Counted from the first letter of the stretch, positions 1 through 9,655 are shown. The stretch: 41,845 nt of DNA from Helicobacteraceae bacterium (GCA_031258155.1 JAIRNH010000061.1:1-41845), one strand, 5' to 3'. Numbers and translations are program-made. The notes: generated by a model from the sequence alone, not told the origin.

Positions 1-3000
1 AGCGGCTATAATGGAGGTTTGGTTGTTTACCCAATTATCGGAGTATTTAGCGGCGTTTGCGCTTAGCGAGGACGATCCGCTTGATCCAATATTGGCGTTT
101 GAGCCTTGGGAGTATCCGAAAGAGGAGTCTTGAAGAGAGATAAGGCTAAAGTCGCCGCCAACCGTTAAGGATATATTGTCTCCGATTAACGAAGCGCCTT
201 TGATTACGGTATCGCCTCCCGAATAAAGCGATAGATCGCCGACTTGTATAAGGCTGTTTTGATAGTAGTTAGAACGATCGGAAGCCATAGAGAAGCCGCC
301 TCCTCCGCTAACGCCGACGCCAGCCGTCCCTACTGAGACGGAAGCCTCTACCTCTTTGGTTTGGGTTGAGGATTGGGCGGCGTTTTTAGAGGCTGATATA
401 TTGATATTATCGACTGCGGCGATAACGGCTTGGTTTGCCGTTAGGACGGAGCCTTCGACGGTTATATCGCCTCCGGCGTTCAGCGACAGAGCGTCGGCGC
501 TTAGCGACGAGGCTTTATTTGAAACCCGCGTTTGTTCCGTAACGGTCTGCGTTCCTTTAACCTCCATAGAGGCGTCGGCGTAGAAGCCGCCGGTTTCGCT
601 AGAAGCGGCGGCTTTAGCTCCGGCGGCGGCGACAGCCGTCGTAGCTTGGGCTAAATTGGCGACGGCGACGGCTATATTGGTTTCATAGAATTTCAAGTCG
701 CTTGCGTTAATTCGCGGATCGCGCTTGGCTTCGTCGTAAGCCCTTTTAGCTTCGTCGACGGCTTTTACGGCTTCAGACAGGTTGGCGACGGCGATATAAG
801 CGTCGTTGTAGCTGTTGCCAACGCCTATTGATAATTTGGTTTTTAGCTCGTTTAACTCCTCTTTTACTATGGCTATCTCTTCGGCGGACAGTATGTTGAT
901 ATTATTGGCGGCGTCGATAGAGAGCGTATTGGCGGCGTCGACGATCGAGCCTAATATGTTAACGTCGGAGCCTGAAACGATATCGATGGCGCCCGCGTTA
1001 ATAACGGAGGCTTTTTCAAACGATGTTTGCGTTTGATAGCTTTTATCCGTTTGCGTTCCCGTAACGCTTATGCTCGCGCGCGAAGAGCTAACCTCTACGC
1101 CGCCGCCCGTAATCGCCGATCGCGACGAAGATTCGCTTGTTTGGGCGGTTTCGGCGGCGGAGGCGATCGTAATATCGTTAAGCGCCGCTATAGATACGCT
1201 CCCGATAGCCTGTATATTAGCCGCCTCTAAAACGACGTTTCCGTCCGATCGCAAAGCAATATTATCGGCGGCGAGATTCGAGGACGAGCGTTCTACGATC
1301 GATCGTCTTTCGGAGTTTGAGCGATCCGTCGTAATATCAAACTCCAAGCCATAAGCGCCGGCGTAAAACGCCGCTCCCGCCACAACGGTTTTCAGAGCGC
1401 CTCTTAACCCCCAATAGCTCTCGTCCCACGACTCGTCGCGCAAGGCGACGCTATTTACGATAAGGTTATCAAGCGAGCGCCCGTCCTCCGATATATAGCC
1501 GCCTTTAGCGTCTGTGAGCGCCGAGCCGGTTTCGTCTTTAGCGACGACGATCGATCCTATGTTCAAATTGTTCTTGGCGTTTAGATTCGCCGCGCTTATA
1601 ATAATGTCGCCTTTAGCGTCTAGCGCGACGTCGTTCGCCCAAATACCGGCTTTGCCTAGACTTTCCGTATAGCTTCCCGTATCGGAACCGCTCTTGGCAA
1701 CGACGTTCTTTTTCTTCGTAACGCTTTGTTCGTATTGAGAATCCACCGCCGAAACGATCGCCAAGTCGCCTCCGGCGATCAAATTGACCTCTTGATCGGC
1801 TTTAATAAAAGAGCCGTAAACGAAAACGCCGTCGGCTATATCGGCGTTCATAGATCCGCCTACGTTCCATTCGGAACCGTCGTTAATCAAAGAACGCTCG
1901 CTCTTAACGGTCTTTTTTGAGGAAGAACCGAGTATGGAACTAGACGAGGAGGATTTTACGGAAGTTTTATCAGTTTCGTTAGCTACGGACGTTATTAACA
2001 ACGAGCCGGCTTGCAGATCGACGTCGCCTCCTACGAGCGCTTTCGTTCCGTAGAACAAAGCGTCGTCGTTTGCCTCTATACGCAGATTGCCTCCTATATT
2101 CAAAGCCGACGTTTCGTTGGTTGTAGAGTTTTCGGTAACGGCATAGCCGTTTTGACCGTAAAAGCGAGAGTTGCGCAACGCGACGGAATCGAATACAACG
2201 CTCTCTTGCGCGGACAGACGCGCGTCGCCGCCCGCGCTTATCGCTCCGGCGCCGTCTATGATCGAACCTCCCGTCATAACGTTTAGAGCGCCTTCAGCCG
2301 TAGTGGAGGCTATTTGCGAAATTACCTCGTAGCGATCTTGTCCGATCGCAAAAGAGTTCGTTGTAGATTGATTTATATAGTCGCCCTGCGCGGAGATTGA
2401 GAGCAAATCGCGCGAGGCTATAGAGCCTCCGACGTTTTTTATGTCGCCGTTTGCGCTAAGATACACGTTTTCGCCTAATATCGACGCGAGCGGATCGGAA
2501 ACGCCGTAAAGCCATGCGAGCGGGTTAACGGAGCTTTGATTTAGTATATCCGAGGCGCTTAAACGAAGCGAGCCGCCGGATTTAATCGTTCCGTTTATGT
2601 TGGCGATCGTTCCGTCGGAAGCGATCGAGAGTCGATCTTCGGCTTTAATAACGCCTGAATTGGAAAGCCCGTCGGCTATAAAAAAATCTACTACGTCAGC
2701 CTCTATGATAGCTCCGTTTTCAATAGCGATACGACCGCGCGAGGCTTCGCCAAGATATACCTTCGGCGCTAAGACGCTCTGTCCGCCTATATAAACGAAC
2801 TCATACCAGATAATATCGTTGGTTAAAACGGCGATCTGTTCGTCGGCAAGCGACACGCCGGGTTGAAGCTCCAAAGCCAACGCCGCCGACACGCCGTTTT
2901 CCAGTAGCGCGTTGAATATCTCCTCGTCGCTTCCTCTAGCTAAATAATCGGGCGACACTCTTCCAATCGCGTCTAAAACCAACCGCTGTTCGACGAGATT

Positions 3001-5484
3001 ATCTCCCAAACGTTTAACGTCCGATTGGGGGACGTAGCCGATTCGATCAAAGAAATACGAAGAGCCGAGCAGTTTATCTACGTCCGTAAACGCCGCGCGA
3101 CTTTCGATTAAATAGTTGCGATCCGCCGTTTGATTACGATTTAGCGCGTATAGAGCGTTTAGATCGCCTTGCTCGATCGCCTTGTCGCCTCCAATTAACG
3201 AGAGCGGATCCACAAAGCCTTCGTTAGCGGCGATTGATTGAATATTGTCCGCGTATTGGCCAAAAGAGAGATCCGAGACGACGGGAATATCCGAAACGTC
3301 CGACGACGCGCCGTTTTCCAGATTGGAAATAGAGCCGCTAATAGTCCCCGCCGCTTGAATATAGGAGTTTATAGAACCGGTTTGAGCGACGGTTTCAAGC
3401 GGAAAGTATTCTTGCCACGTTTTGGTCCTATGTCCGTACTGAACGCATCCGACAACAGGTATTTTGATTTTGCAATATTCTTCTTCTTTGCTTCTGGTTA
3501 CCTCCCCTACAATATACTTGCTTGCATAAAGAGGAAGCGAAATGTTGGCAAACGTTTCTCCTGTCGCGTAAATATCCCCGCCGCTTTGAATATACGAAAG
3601 ATTGTTTGTCAAAGAGCCGACGTTTAACTCCATATCCTCGCTAGATCGTATAACCGATCGCTCGCTTTCGTTTAACGTAGCCGCATCCGCATAAACGCTT
3701 TTTGTTTGATTGAGAATGTATTGGGTCGAATATACGCGATCGTAAGCGTTCGCTCCGGTTAAATATCGGTTGATTAGATCGGAGCTCGCGATATATAACC
3801 CGCCGCCGCTAAATATCCGCGATCCGTCGTTTAATACAAGATCGGCGCGCTCGCCGTCGCGATCTACGCGCAGAGATTGTCGCCCGTATATAACGCTATC
3901 GCCGGTATTGTAAAGATTGACCGCGTTTAGATAAAGATCGCCCTCGGAGTAGAGCGCCGCTCTGTTTTGGTTGTAAAGCGCCAGCGCGTCGATCGTCAGA
4001 TCCTCTTTCGCGGCTAGCGCGTAAGAGTCGTTGACGATTTTATTCGCGCCTTTTATATACAGCGAGCCTAAAGCGGCGTAATCTCTTTTTAGCTCCAGAT
4101 TATTTCCGCTTAATTCAATTACGCTTCGCTTGCCGCCGTTAATCCCGATTCTATCGTCTATCGCGAGATCGCTTCCAAACGAAACGATCAGATCGCGGCT
4201 TGATCGAAACTCGCCCGCATTATCGTGGGTATTCGCCCTTACGTCTAGCAACGCGTCCGCCGCCAAAATACCGCCGTCGTTTTCTAAGCGATCGGTCGAT
4301 ACGACGGTTGCGTCCGCCGCGATAACGCCCCGATTGTTTAGCGCTTGAGTCGCGATTGAGAGCCGATCTAAAGATCCTATCGATCCAACATTGTTTAGCG
4401 CGTCAGATCGTATATCGGTTTTGGTTTCGGATACGATAACGCCCTCGTTATCGATCGTTTCGGCGCTAAGGGCGAGAACGTTTTTGGCTTGAAGCGTCCC
4501 GCTATGCGCGAGCGAGTCGGCGTTTATAACGAGATCGCTAGCGTACAGCGTTCCGTTGGTTTGCGTATCTGTAGCGGCGATTAAGGCGGTTTTAGCGGCG
4601 TAAGCGTCCTTAAGTTGAAGCGAGCCGTCCGCTAGGATCTCAAGATCGTCCGCCAAAGCGACCAACGCCGCGTCGCTTTTAACGCCAAATCCCGCGTCCG
4701 TAGAGACGATTTTAATCGATCCCGCATACATAGAACCTAGCGCCGAAGCGTCGATGGCCAAACCGATTTGGTTGTCCGACGTTTGCGTTAACAGAGAGGT
4801 TATGGCCTTAGTCGCGTAATCAAACTCCTCGTTTCCAGCGTATATATTTATCCGCTTTGATCCTAATATCTCGCCCGTAACGCGATGAACTTTCGCGACT
4901 AAATCTACGCTGTCGGACTCTCTAGCGTCAAGCCCCAAAGCGCCTATTAGCAGCTCTTTGTCTCCCATATTGAAACGCAAATCGTCGAAGCCGGGTTTAG
5001 AGCCGCCTACGATTAGCGAAGCGCGAGAGGCGTTGATAAATCCGCAACCGTCGCAAGTTATGCCGTTTGGATTGGCGATAATCAGTTCGGCCTTAGAACC
5101 AAACACTTCAGCGTAGCCTTTTAAGTCGCTTCGCTTATTGCTTGTTACTTCGTTAAGTATGACTAAGGCGCGATCGTTGGCTTGGAAGTTTGGGTTTGCC
5201 ATAAGAGCGCCGCCCAGCTTTGAAACGCCGAGCTGATCGCTGTTGTTGAATATCGCGCCTTGCTTGTCTATGTTGAAATTGGAATAGGTGTTGCGCGAAA
5301 CGCCGTCGTTGTTTGGTCTGGCTATCTGTATAAGATCGACGCCGTTTTGCGCTTTATCGAGAGAAGTCTTAGAATTTGGATCAAGCTCTATCGACGCGGC
5401 GCGTAGCGGAGCTAACGCTTGAGAAAAGATAAGACATAAGGAGAGCAAAAAAGAGATTTGGGGTTTCGGACGGGTTTTTAGCAT
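1..5484 (-). CDS. Filamentous haemagglutinin-type exoprotein (TpsA/CdiA-like), C-terminus beyond window
   Basis: Large secreted beta-helical surface protein, expected to cross the outer membrane through a TpsB partner and to act in adhesion or contact-dependent inhibition. The minus-strand frame is open from the ATG at 5484 to the window edge (1828 codons, no stop seen). A signal peptide (about residues 1-29) precedes a TPS secretion domain with the hallmark NPNGI at 138-142 and Cys144/Cys147 in the context CDGCGFIN. The rest is hundreds of short degenerate repeats (patterns such as SGGD, L.I.A..I.N.G) typical of a haemagglutinin beta-helix. Start choice: GGAGG lies about 9 nt upstream of the ATG. 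No TpsB gene is in the window; it and any C-terminal toxin and immunity gene would lie to the left. The family assignment is firm; adhesin versus CDI toxin cannot be decided. Confidence 0.93.
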   Translation of the reverse strand, partial: MLKTRPKPQISFLLSLCLIFSQALAPLRAASIELDPNSKTSLDKAQNGVDLIQIARPNNDGVSRNTYSNFNIDKQGAIFNNSDQLGVSKLGGALMANPNFQANDRALVILNEVTSNKRSDLKGYAEVFGSKAELIIANPNGITCDGCGFINASRASLIVGGSKPGFDDLRFNMGDKELLIGALGLDARESDSVDLVAKVHRVTGEILGSKRINIYAGNEEFDYATKAITSLLTQTSDNQIGLAIDASALGSMYAGSIKIVSTDAGFGVKSDAALVALADDLEILADGSLQLKDAYAAKTALIAATDTQTNGTLYASDLVINADSLAHSGTLQAKNVLALSAETIDNEGVIVSETKTDIRSDALNNVGSIGSLDRLSIATQALNNRGVIAADATVVSTDRLENDGGILAADALLDVRANTHDNAGEFRSSRDLIVSFGSDLAIDDRIGINGGKRSVIELSGNNLELKRDYAALGSLYIKGANKIVNDSYALAAKEDLTIDALALYNQNRAALYSEGDLYLNAVNLYNTGDSVIYGRQSLRVDRDGERADLVLNDGSRIFSGGGLYIASSDLINRYLTGANAYDRVYSTQYILNQTKSVYADAATLNESERSVIRSSEDMELNVGSLTNNLSYIQSGGDIYATGETFANISLPLYASKYIVGEVTRSKEEEYCKIKIPVVGCVQYGHRTKTWQEYFPLETVAQTGSINSYIQAAGTISGSISNLENGASSDVSDIPVVSDLSFGQYADNIQSIAANEGFVDPLSLIGGDKAIEQGDLNALYALNRNQTADRNYLIESRAAFTDVDKLLGSSYFFDRIGYVPQSDVKRLGDNLVEQRLVLDAIGRVSPDYLARGSDEEIFNALLENGVSAALALELQPGVSLADEQIAVLTNDIIWYEFVYIGGQSVLAPKVYLGEASRGRIAIENGAIIEADVVDFFIADGLSNSGVIKAEDRLSIASDGTIANINGTIKSGGSLRLSASDILNQSSVNPLAWLYGVSDPLASILGENVYLSANGDIKNVGGSIASRDLLSISAQGDYINQSTTNSFAIGQDRYEVISQIASTTAEGALNVMTGGSIIDGAGAISAGGDARLSAQESVVFDSVALRNSRFYGQNGYAVTENSTTNETSALNIGGNLRIEANDDALFYGTKALVGGDVDLQAGSLLITSVANETDKTSVKSSSSSSILGSSSKKTVKSERSLINDGSEWNVGGSMNADIADGVFVYGSFIKADQEVNLIAGGDLAIVSAVDSQYEQSVTKKKNVVAKSGSDTGSYTESLGKAGIWANDVALDAKGDIIISAANLNAKNNLNIGSIVVAKDETGSALTDAKGGYISEDGRSLDNLIVNSVALRDESWDESYWGLRGALKTVVAGAAFYAGAYGLEFDITTDRSNSERRSIVERSSSNLAADNIALRSDGNVVLEAANIQAIGSVSIAALNDITIASAAETAQTSESSSRSAITGGGVEVSSSRASISVTGTQTDKSYQTQTSFEKASVINAGAIDIVSGSDVNILGSIVDAANTLSIDAANNINILSAEEIAIVKEELNELKTKLSIGVGNSYNDAYIAVANLSEAVKAVDEAKRAYDEAKRDPRINASDLKFYETNIAVAVANLAQATTAVAAAGAKAAASSETGGFYADASMEVKGTQTVTEQTRVSNKASSLSADALSLNAGGDITVEGSVLTANQAVIAAVDNINISASKNAAQSSTQTKEVEASVSVGTAGVGVSGGGGFSMASDRSNYYQNSLIQVGDLSLYSGGDTVIKGASLIGDNISLTVGGDFSLISLQDSSFGYSQGSNANIGSSGSSSLSANAAKYSDNWVNNQTSIIAA

Positions 5485-5523
5485 TTCGCGATTGCCTCCG
5501 GACGACAATATAAAGCGGCGACA

Positions 5524-5529
5524 ATTATA
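5524..5529 (-). promoter_or_regulatory. Probable -10 box of the haemagglutinin gene
   Basis: TATAAT on the minus strand, preceded directly by TG, about 40 nt upstream of the start codon. No good -35 box is visible, as is usual for Campylobacterota sigma-70 promoters. Confidence 0.5.
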
Positions 5530-5884
5530 CAGCAAACAGTTTAAAATCAAGCATAAATGTTGCGGACGGCGGAAGCCGAAATAAAAGCGTTGATTCGTTA
5601 GCGCGGTAAGTCGGGCTTAGCCGTCCGCGTCTAATCCGCTATCGTTTGCGTCGGCAGTCCTTACGGACGCTAAAGCGCTCGTATATTTTTGGAATTGGGA
5701 AGAGGCAGCCTTAAATTGCAAAATAGCAAGGCGCAAAAAGTTAATCGCGCCAGAAGATCGCTCGAAGCTCAAGATAACGCTTGAAATACCGAAAATCGCT
5801 TCGCTGGCTGACGAATGCCTGTTTTAACGTCGGGACTTTTTACGACTATATAGCCCGTTATATCTTCAGAAGCAATCGCTATCC

Positions 5885-6470
5885 ACCCTCTTGCCGCGTT
5901 CTTTTAAGGTATGCCGGACTGAATACCCGTCAATAATACGCTGGATATTATTATCGGGATTTTTGAAAACGAGACTGTCGCCCTGCTCGCTGAAAGCTAG
6001 TTCAATTCGGCGATCTTTTTATCGCATGCTTTCTCGACGGCAATTTTTCGTTAGAGCCTTGTATTTTTCAATAACGACGGCGATAAGTTTTTTTTGTTCT
6101 CGTTTGCGACTGCGGCGTAATATTTAGCGCGGCGCTACTCGACGCTTCTTGAGACGTTGGCGCTTTTGGATTCTTAACGCCCCTTTTCTTTCGGTTGTGG
6201 AGCTCCTTCGTTTTTTCAGGATGACTTACGCGCAAAAGCTCCGCAAAATGAATTAACGCCGTTACATTATCATGTAAGATAATCTTCTATTTTTAAGTAA
6301 GTTTTCAGCCCATTTTGCGCGTTTAGCGCCGTTTCTTGCCGCCTTATCAGATTCGCCGCCTCTCGTAAAGCCGCCGAGTTCCTATCGCCGATATTCGTCC
6401 GTCGCGCCTGTCCAGCGTTCGCAAGGTTTTACGCGCGCCAAATGCGAAAAACGATCGATTTTGACGATCT
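5885..6470 (-). pseudogene. Decayed, frameshifted coding remnant of unknown family
   Basis: Reading the minus strand gives protein-like stretches that change frame and meet stops. A stretch including IRRQETALNAQNGL changes frame near 6270, then a stretch including LIHFAELLRVSHPEKTKEL runs to about 6070. After a run of eight A's on that strand the frame shifts again to IAVVIEKYKALTKN, followed by a stop and then FSEQGDSLVFKNPDNNI, ending near 5886. The basic, charged composition would fit an old transposase, but no family motif is recognised. The rest of 5485-6573 shows no gene. Confidence 0.3.
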
Positions 6471-6573
6471 AGCTTAATTTTTAATCACGCTTACGCGCAT
6501 TTTTAGATTAGGGTATCGGCAAAATATACCGCTCAAAAAACGCTATGTAACGAAACAACAATAAAGGCGGGCA

Positions 6574-7209
6574 ATGCGATATAGATTAGGGGGCTTTACC
6601 TTAGCGGAGACGATCATAATCGTAGCGGTCGTCGGCATTTTGGCTATGACCGCTACAGTCGTCTTTCGAGAACCCGACAGGCTGGCTTTGGCTAGAGATC
6701 AAATTATCCTCCATATTCGTTACACGCAACATCTTGGCGTGATGGACGATAAATTCGATCCATCCGACGCTAACTGGCGTTTTAGGAGATGGCGATTAAG
6801 ATTTGAAAACACTGGATTTCCCGAATACGCGGGCGGGAAAGCAAACGGGTGGTCGTATTCTATTTTCGCGGACAAAGACAAAGGCGCCAATAACGCGCCT
6901 TCGCTGGGCGAACTAGCGAAAGACCCGCTTACAAAGCGGCTTTTAAGCGGCGGTTTCAACGACTCCCTCAAAAGCGCCGATCCTAGGGCAACTCCAGAAA
7001 TGGCGTTATGGTATTGGAGAGTTGAAACGCTTGTATTCACAAATTGTAACCGGAGTATCGCTTTCGACGAGATTGGTAGACCGTATAACGCGGGCGCTAA
7101 GACAATAAAGGCGCTGACTAGGACCTGCAAGATAACGCTAAAAGGCGAAAACGAAGAGAGCGCGAGCGTTTGCATCGAGCCTGAAACTGGCTACGCGCAC
7201 GAGTGTTAA
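6574..7209 (+). CDS. Type IV prepilin-like / type II secretion pseudopilin-like protein
   Basis: Probable minor pilin or pseudopilin, inserted in the inner membrane and processed by a prepilin peptidase. The N-terminus is diagnostic: a short basic leader ending in Gly7, then Phe8-Thr-Leu-Ala-Glu12 (Glu at +5 of the mature protein), followed by a hydrophobic helix to about residue 28. The C-terminal domain (about 180 residues) has four Cys, including one close to the end, and resembles nothing specific. 211 aa is normal for minor pilins. A purine-rich AAAGGCGGG precedes the ATG. It stands alone here; the only other pilus gene in the window is pilT at 13912. The class is confident, the exact role is not known. 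Confidence 0.8.
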   Translation: MRYRLGGFTLAETIIIVAVVGILAMTATVVFREPDRLALARDQIILHIRYTQHLGVMDDKFDPSDANWRFRRWRLRFENTGFPEYAGGKANGWSYSIFADKDKGANNAPSLGELAKDPLTKRLLSGGFNDSLKSADPRATPEMALWYWRVETLVFTNCNRSIAFDEIGRPYNAGAKTIKALTRTCKITLKGENEESASVCIEPETGYAHEC

Positions 7210-7255
7210 GCCAAGCGTAGCGCGCCGCGTAAAAAGCGCGCCTTTCAACCGCCCT

Positions 7256-7575
7256 CTCCCGTCATACCCGCGCGGAGCGATAGAAGCGTAAGCGCTTCGT
7301 AATCGAGCGGGTATCCAGACGCGCCGAAGGCGTGAAAGATATAGATTTTCGTATTTCTCCGAGCCTTATGAGAACGGATTCCCGCCTTCCTACCGCCTTA
7401 CCGCTCCTACCCGCGCGGGCGTTTCGCTGGAATGACAAAGAGACGAATGTTTTCATGGGTATGACAATGCGCGTTATATCGCCAGCTTCCCGTCATACCC
7501 GCGAAAGCGGGTACCCATCTTTAATGATTGTTGTTATAGATACTCGCTTGCGCGGGAATGACAAAAAGACGAAGC
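7256..7575. repeat. REP-like dispersed palindromic repeat cluster, locus 1
   Basis: Several modules of the type GTCATACCCGCG...GCGGGTATCC, plus a second module around GACGCGCCGAAGGCGTGAAA, are packed into 320 bp; one module at 7489-7510 is the compact form with CGCGAAAGCGGGTA. The same modules recur near 13251, 23370 and 28575. Short frames across the cluster translate to RESGYP-like peptides, which is a by-product of the repeat and not a gene. The rest of 7210-7762 shows no gene apart from the G10 tract. Confidence 0.75.
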
Positions 7576-7694
7576 GCTTAATCGCTTTCGCTTGCCAACA
7601 AGAAACGACGCGAGCGATCGTAATCGGCAAGCGGGCGATTTTCGCCAAAACGCCGAACGCTTAATTAGGCAAACGCTAGTCAAGCGCAACATCT

Positions 7695-7704
7695 GGGGGG
7701 GGGG
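7695..7704. repeat. Homopolymeric G10 tract
   Basis: Ten consecutive G residues in non-coding DNA, 58 bp beyond the stop codon of the minus-strand cytochrome b gene. Such tracts slip during replication in Campylobacterota. No gene that it would switch is evident; it could lie in the 3' end of the upstream transcript. Confidence 0.9.
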
Positions 7705-7762
7705 TCTGTATGTTACCCACGCATTTCGAACGCTTAGTTAAGCAAACGTAGCGGCGATTTGT

Positions 7763-8431
7763 TTATTCTCGCGCGTCCTTAAGTTTTGCGGCTTCCTTTA
7801 CTCCCTCTTGCCAAAGAGCGTGTCTATGGATCGCGTAATCCGCTTCGACCTTGCCGCTAAACATCGCGCTTAGCAATTTGCGGTTCGGCTTGAACAAAAA
7901 CGCCGCCAAATGTCCGACGATCCCAAGTATAACTAGGATCATTCCTAGATTGTGTAGCTGCGCCGTCCAGAGGTGAAGCGCGTCGGGTATATTCCAACCC
8001 GCGACGTTTTTCGCCATTTTGATTAGCCCCGTAACGATAAGCAATAACAGCGCAAAGGCGATAAAACCGTAAGCCAGCCGTTGTTCGGGCAGATATTTGC
8101 CGCTTGGCGGCTCCTCTTTAGAGCGTATCATCGCCCAAATAACCTGTAGCGAAGCCTTGAAATCGCCTTTTTTTGGCAGTATGTCAAACTCGCGTCGCAA
8201 ACCATGAGCGGTTATATGATAAGCGACGGCGGCAAGTAGCGCGATCGCAAAAACATAGTGAATCCACAGCGTAATTTGGTAATCCGCCGTCCATGCCATA
8301 GCGCTTAGATCGGCGAGCTTATAGCGTTTGTATGCGGGCAACTGCCCTATGCCGCTAAAGATCAATCCAAAAACGCTTACCGCGATAGTCCAATGAACAA
8401 TCCTGTTTGAAAGACTTTGGCGTTTAATCAC
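7763..8431 (-). CDS. Membrane b-type cytochrome, formate-dehydrogenase-gamma/Ni-hydrogenase cytochrome b type
   Basis: Inner-membrane di-haem-type cytochrome b subunit that would exchange electrons between quinone and a periplasmic Fe-S partner. The 222-residue protein has at least four hydrophobic helices. Candidate haem ligands are His in IVHW near residue 13, IHY near 53, YHITAH near 68-72, and LHLW/LHNL near 153-161. The layout fits the cytochrome b561/FdhI family. It is last in the minus-strand cluster and overlaps the Fe-S gene by 8 nt, suggesting translational coupling and one complex. No formate dehydrogenase or hydrogenase catalytic gene is adjacent; the only redox catalytic candidate is the flavoprotein at 11287-12660. 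Confidence 0.85.
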   Translation of the reverse strand: MIKRQSLSNRIVHWTIAVSVFGLIFSGIGQLPAYKRYKLADLSAMAWTADYQITLWIHYVFAIALLAAVAYHITAHGLRREFDILPKKGDFKASLQVIWAMIRSKEEPPSGKYLPEQRLAYGFIAFALLLLIVTGLIKMAKNVAGWNIPDALHLWTAQLHNLGMILVILGIVGHLAAFLFKPNRKLLSAMFSGKVEADYAIHRHALWQEGVKEAAKLKDARE

Positions 8432-9389
8432 GCTTGCCTCCTTTATATACCGCGATCGCCGCGCTTGCCGCAGCCGCGATCGGCGCGATTAACGCCGCGG
8501 CGAATAGAGCGTCCGCGCCTTTTAACTTGCTTTCAACGCCTACGGGCATTTGCGGGCGACCGTGCGCTTTGTCGCCGCCCTTTTTAGCCGCGATCGCCGC
8601 GTCGATCTCCTCGAAGGGAATCTTTGAAACATAAAAGGTCGCGGTTCCGCCGCCTTCGTTAACGCCGTAGATATATCCGCCGATCGCTTCGGCGCGCCGT
8701 TTTGCCTCTAGTTTCATATCGGCTTTATCGCCAAACATAATCGCGTTTTTAGGACACGCCGACTCGCACGCGGGTTTTTGATCGTTTGCCAGCGAATCGG
8801 CGCACATATCGCATTTATACATCGAGCCGCCGCCCATAAGTTTAGGCGCGATCTTTGTGTATATACCGACTCCCGCCTGCCGTTGCGGGATATTCCAAGG
8901 GCATACGTCGCGACATTTGCTTCCGCCCATGCAAAAATTAGCGTCTATGCCGACCGCGCCCTCTTTGGATTTGCCGATCACGCCGAAGGGACACAGCTTT
9001 TGACAGGCGGGATCGTCGCAGTGCATACAGCGGCGCGGCAGATAGATCGTTTGCCCCGCCGCTTCGATTTTCTCGACATACGTCCAATTATACGGCGTTA
9101 AACGGTTTATTACGTCGCGTTTGCCCGACCAGTCCTCATGACGCTTTTGGGGCCAGTAATCTATCAGATATTTTGGGTCTGGGCGAGGAAACCTATCGGC
9201 GTTCTTTTCGCGGCACGCGCCGACGCACGCGGGCGCGGGTAGTTTCGCGCACCCGTCGCATAGCGTTAGATCGATAATCGATCCTTGTTCGCGGCGCGGT
9301 TGGCTCGCCGCTTTCGCGTCCGAAGGCGCGAGCGCGGCGCACGAGAGCGCGCCGATCGCCGCCGTTTTGAAAAAACGTCGTCTGTCCAT
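8424..9389 (-). CDS. Tat-exported four-cluster Fe-S subunit with C-terminal membrane anchor (HybA/FdnH-like)
   Basis: Electron-transfer subunit of a membrane-bound periplasmic oxidoreductase (321 aa). Residues 3-8 (RRRFFK) with the following hydrophobic stretch form a Tat signal. Cluster ligands in order: Cys44/47/55/59; Cys121/124/129/133; Cys153/159/163; Cys193/196/208/212. In the third set the usual second Cys is Gly156 (C-M-G-G-S-K-C-R-D-V-C-P), so that site has only three Cys and may hold a [3Fe-4S] cluster. A hydrophobic segment near the C-terminus (about 290-312) would anchor it beside the cytochrome b encoded next. The start at 9389 was chosen because it begins with the Tat motif and lies 8 nt after the preceding stop; an in-frame start at 9461 would bury the signal. 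Confidence 0.87.
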   Translation of the reverse strand: MDRRRFFKTAAIGALSCAALAPSDAKAASQPRREQGSIIDLTLCDGCAKLPAPACVGACREKNADRFPRPDPKYLIDYWPQKRHEDWSGKRDVINRLTPYNWTYVEKIEAAGQTIYLPRRCMHCDDPACQKLCPFGVIGKSKEGAVGIDANFCMGGSKCRDVCPWNIPQRQAGVGIYTKIAPKLMGGGSMYKCDMCADSLANDQKPACESACPKNAIMFGDKADMKLEAKRRAEAIGGYIYGVNEGGGTATFYVSKIPFEEIDAAIAAKKGGDKAHGRPQMPVGVESKLKGADALFAAALIAPIAAAASAAIAVYKGGKRD

Positions 9390-9397
9390 TTTGAGCG

Positions 9398-9655
9398 CTA
9401 CTTGTTTGCGTCCGCGCCGCAACAATCGCGGCGGCAGTTTTCTCCGCGTTTGTCCGCGCAACGCCGCGTCGCAAATTTTACAAAGCTATAAAGCGGACAC
9501 ACGCCAATCGCGCCCGTAACGATCATAATAAGCCCGATCGCGCATAAAACCCATGAGAGATACGGACCAAAAGCGTTCAACAGGGTAATTACGCCGATCG
9601 CTAAGCCTAAAAGTATTCGAGCCGATCGGTCGATTACGCATACATTCCTTTTCAT
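9398..9655 (-). CDS. DUF2892 (YgaP-like) small inner-membrane protein with Cys-rich tail
   Basis: 85-residue protein with the DUF2892 pattern: an N-terminal RSARILLGLAIG helix, a second helix around IGLIMIVTGAIG and the terminal CPLY motif. DUF2892 domains are frequent partners of rhodanese and sulfide-handling proteins, which suits the SQR-like gene in this cluster. Beyond the usual end there is a basic tail with four further Cys (RRC, NC, DCC), which might bind metal or carry sulfur (inference). AAGGAG precedes the ATG, which follows the outer-membrane protein gene by 13 nt; the Fe-S gene begins 8 nt after its stop. It is therefore a mid-operon gene. Confidence 0.8.
   Translation of the reverse strand: MKRNVCVIDRSARILLGLAIGVITLLNAFGPYLSWVLCAIGLIMIVTGAIGVCPLYSFVKFATRRCADKRGENCRRDCCGADANK

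Noticed and set aside
5891-6127. Plus-strand frame of 78 codons
   Set aside because: No ribosome-binding site; the minus strand of the same region gives more protein-like, although broken, translations.
7332-7664. Plus-strand frame of 110 codons with RESGYP-like peptides
   Set aside because: It is a translation of the repeat cluster, with no ribosome-binding site or protein character; the same peptides appear wherever the repeat lies.
9285-9491. Arg-rich frames opposite the Fe-S and DUF2892 genes
   Set aside because: Antisense shadows caused by GC-rich codons of well-supported genes.
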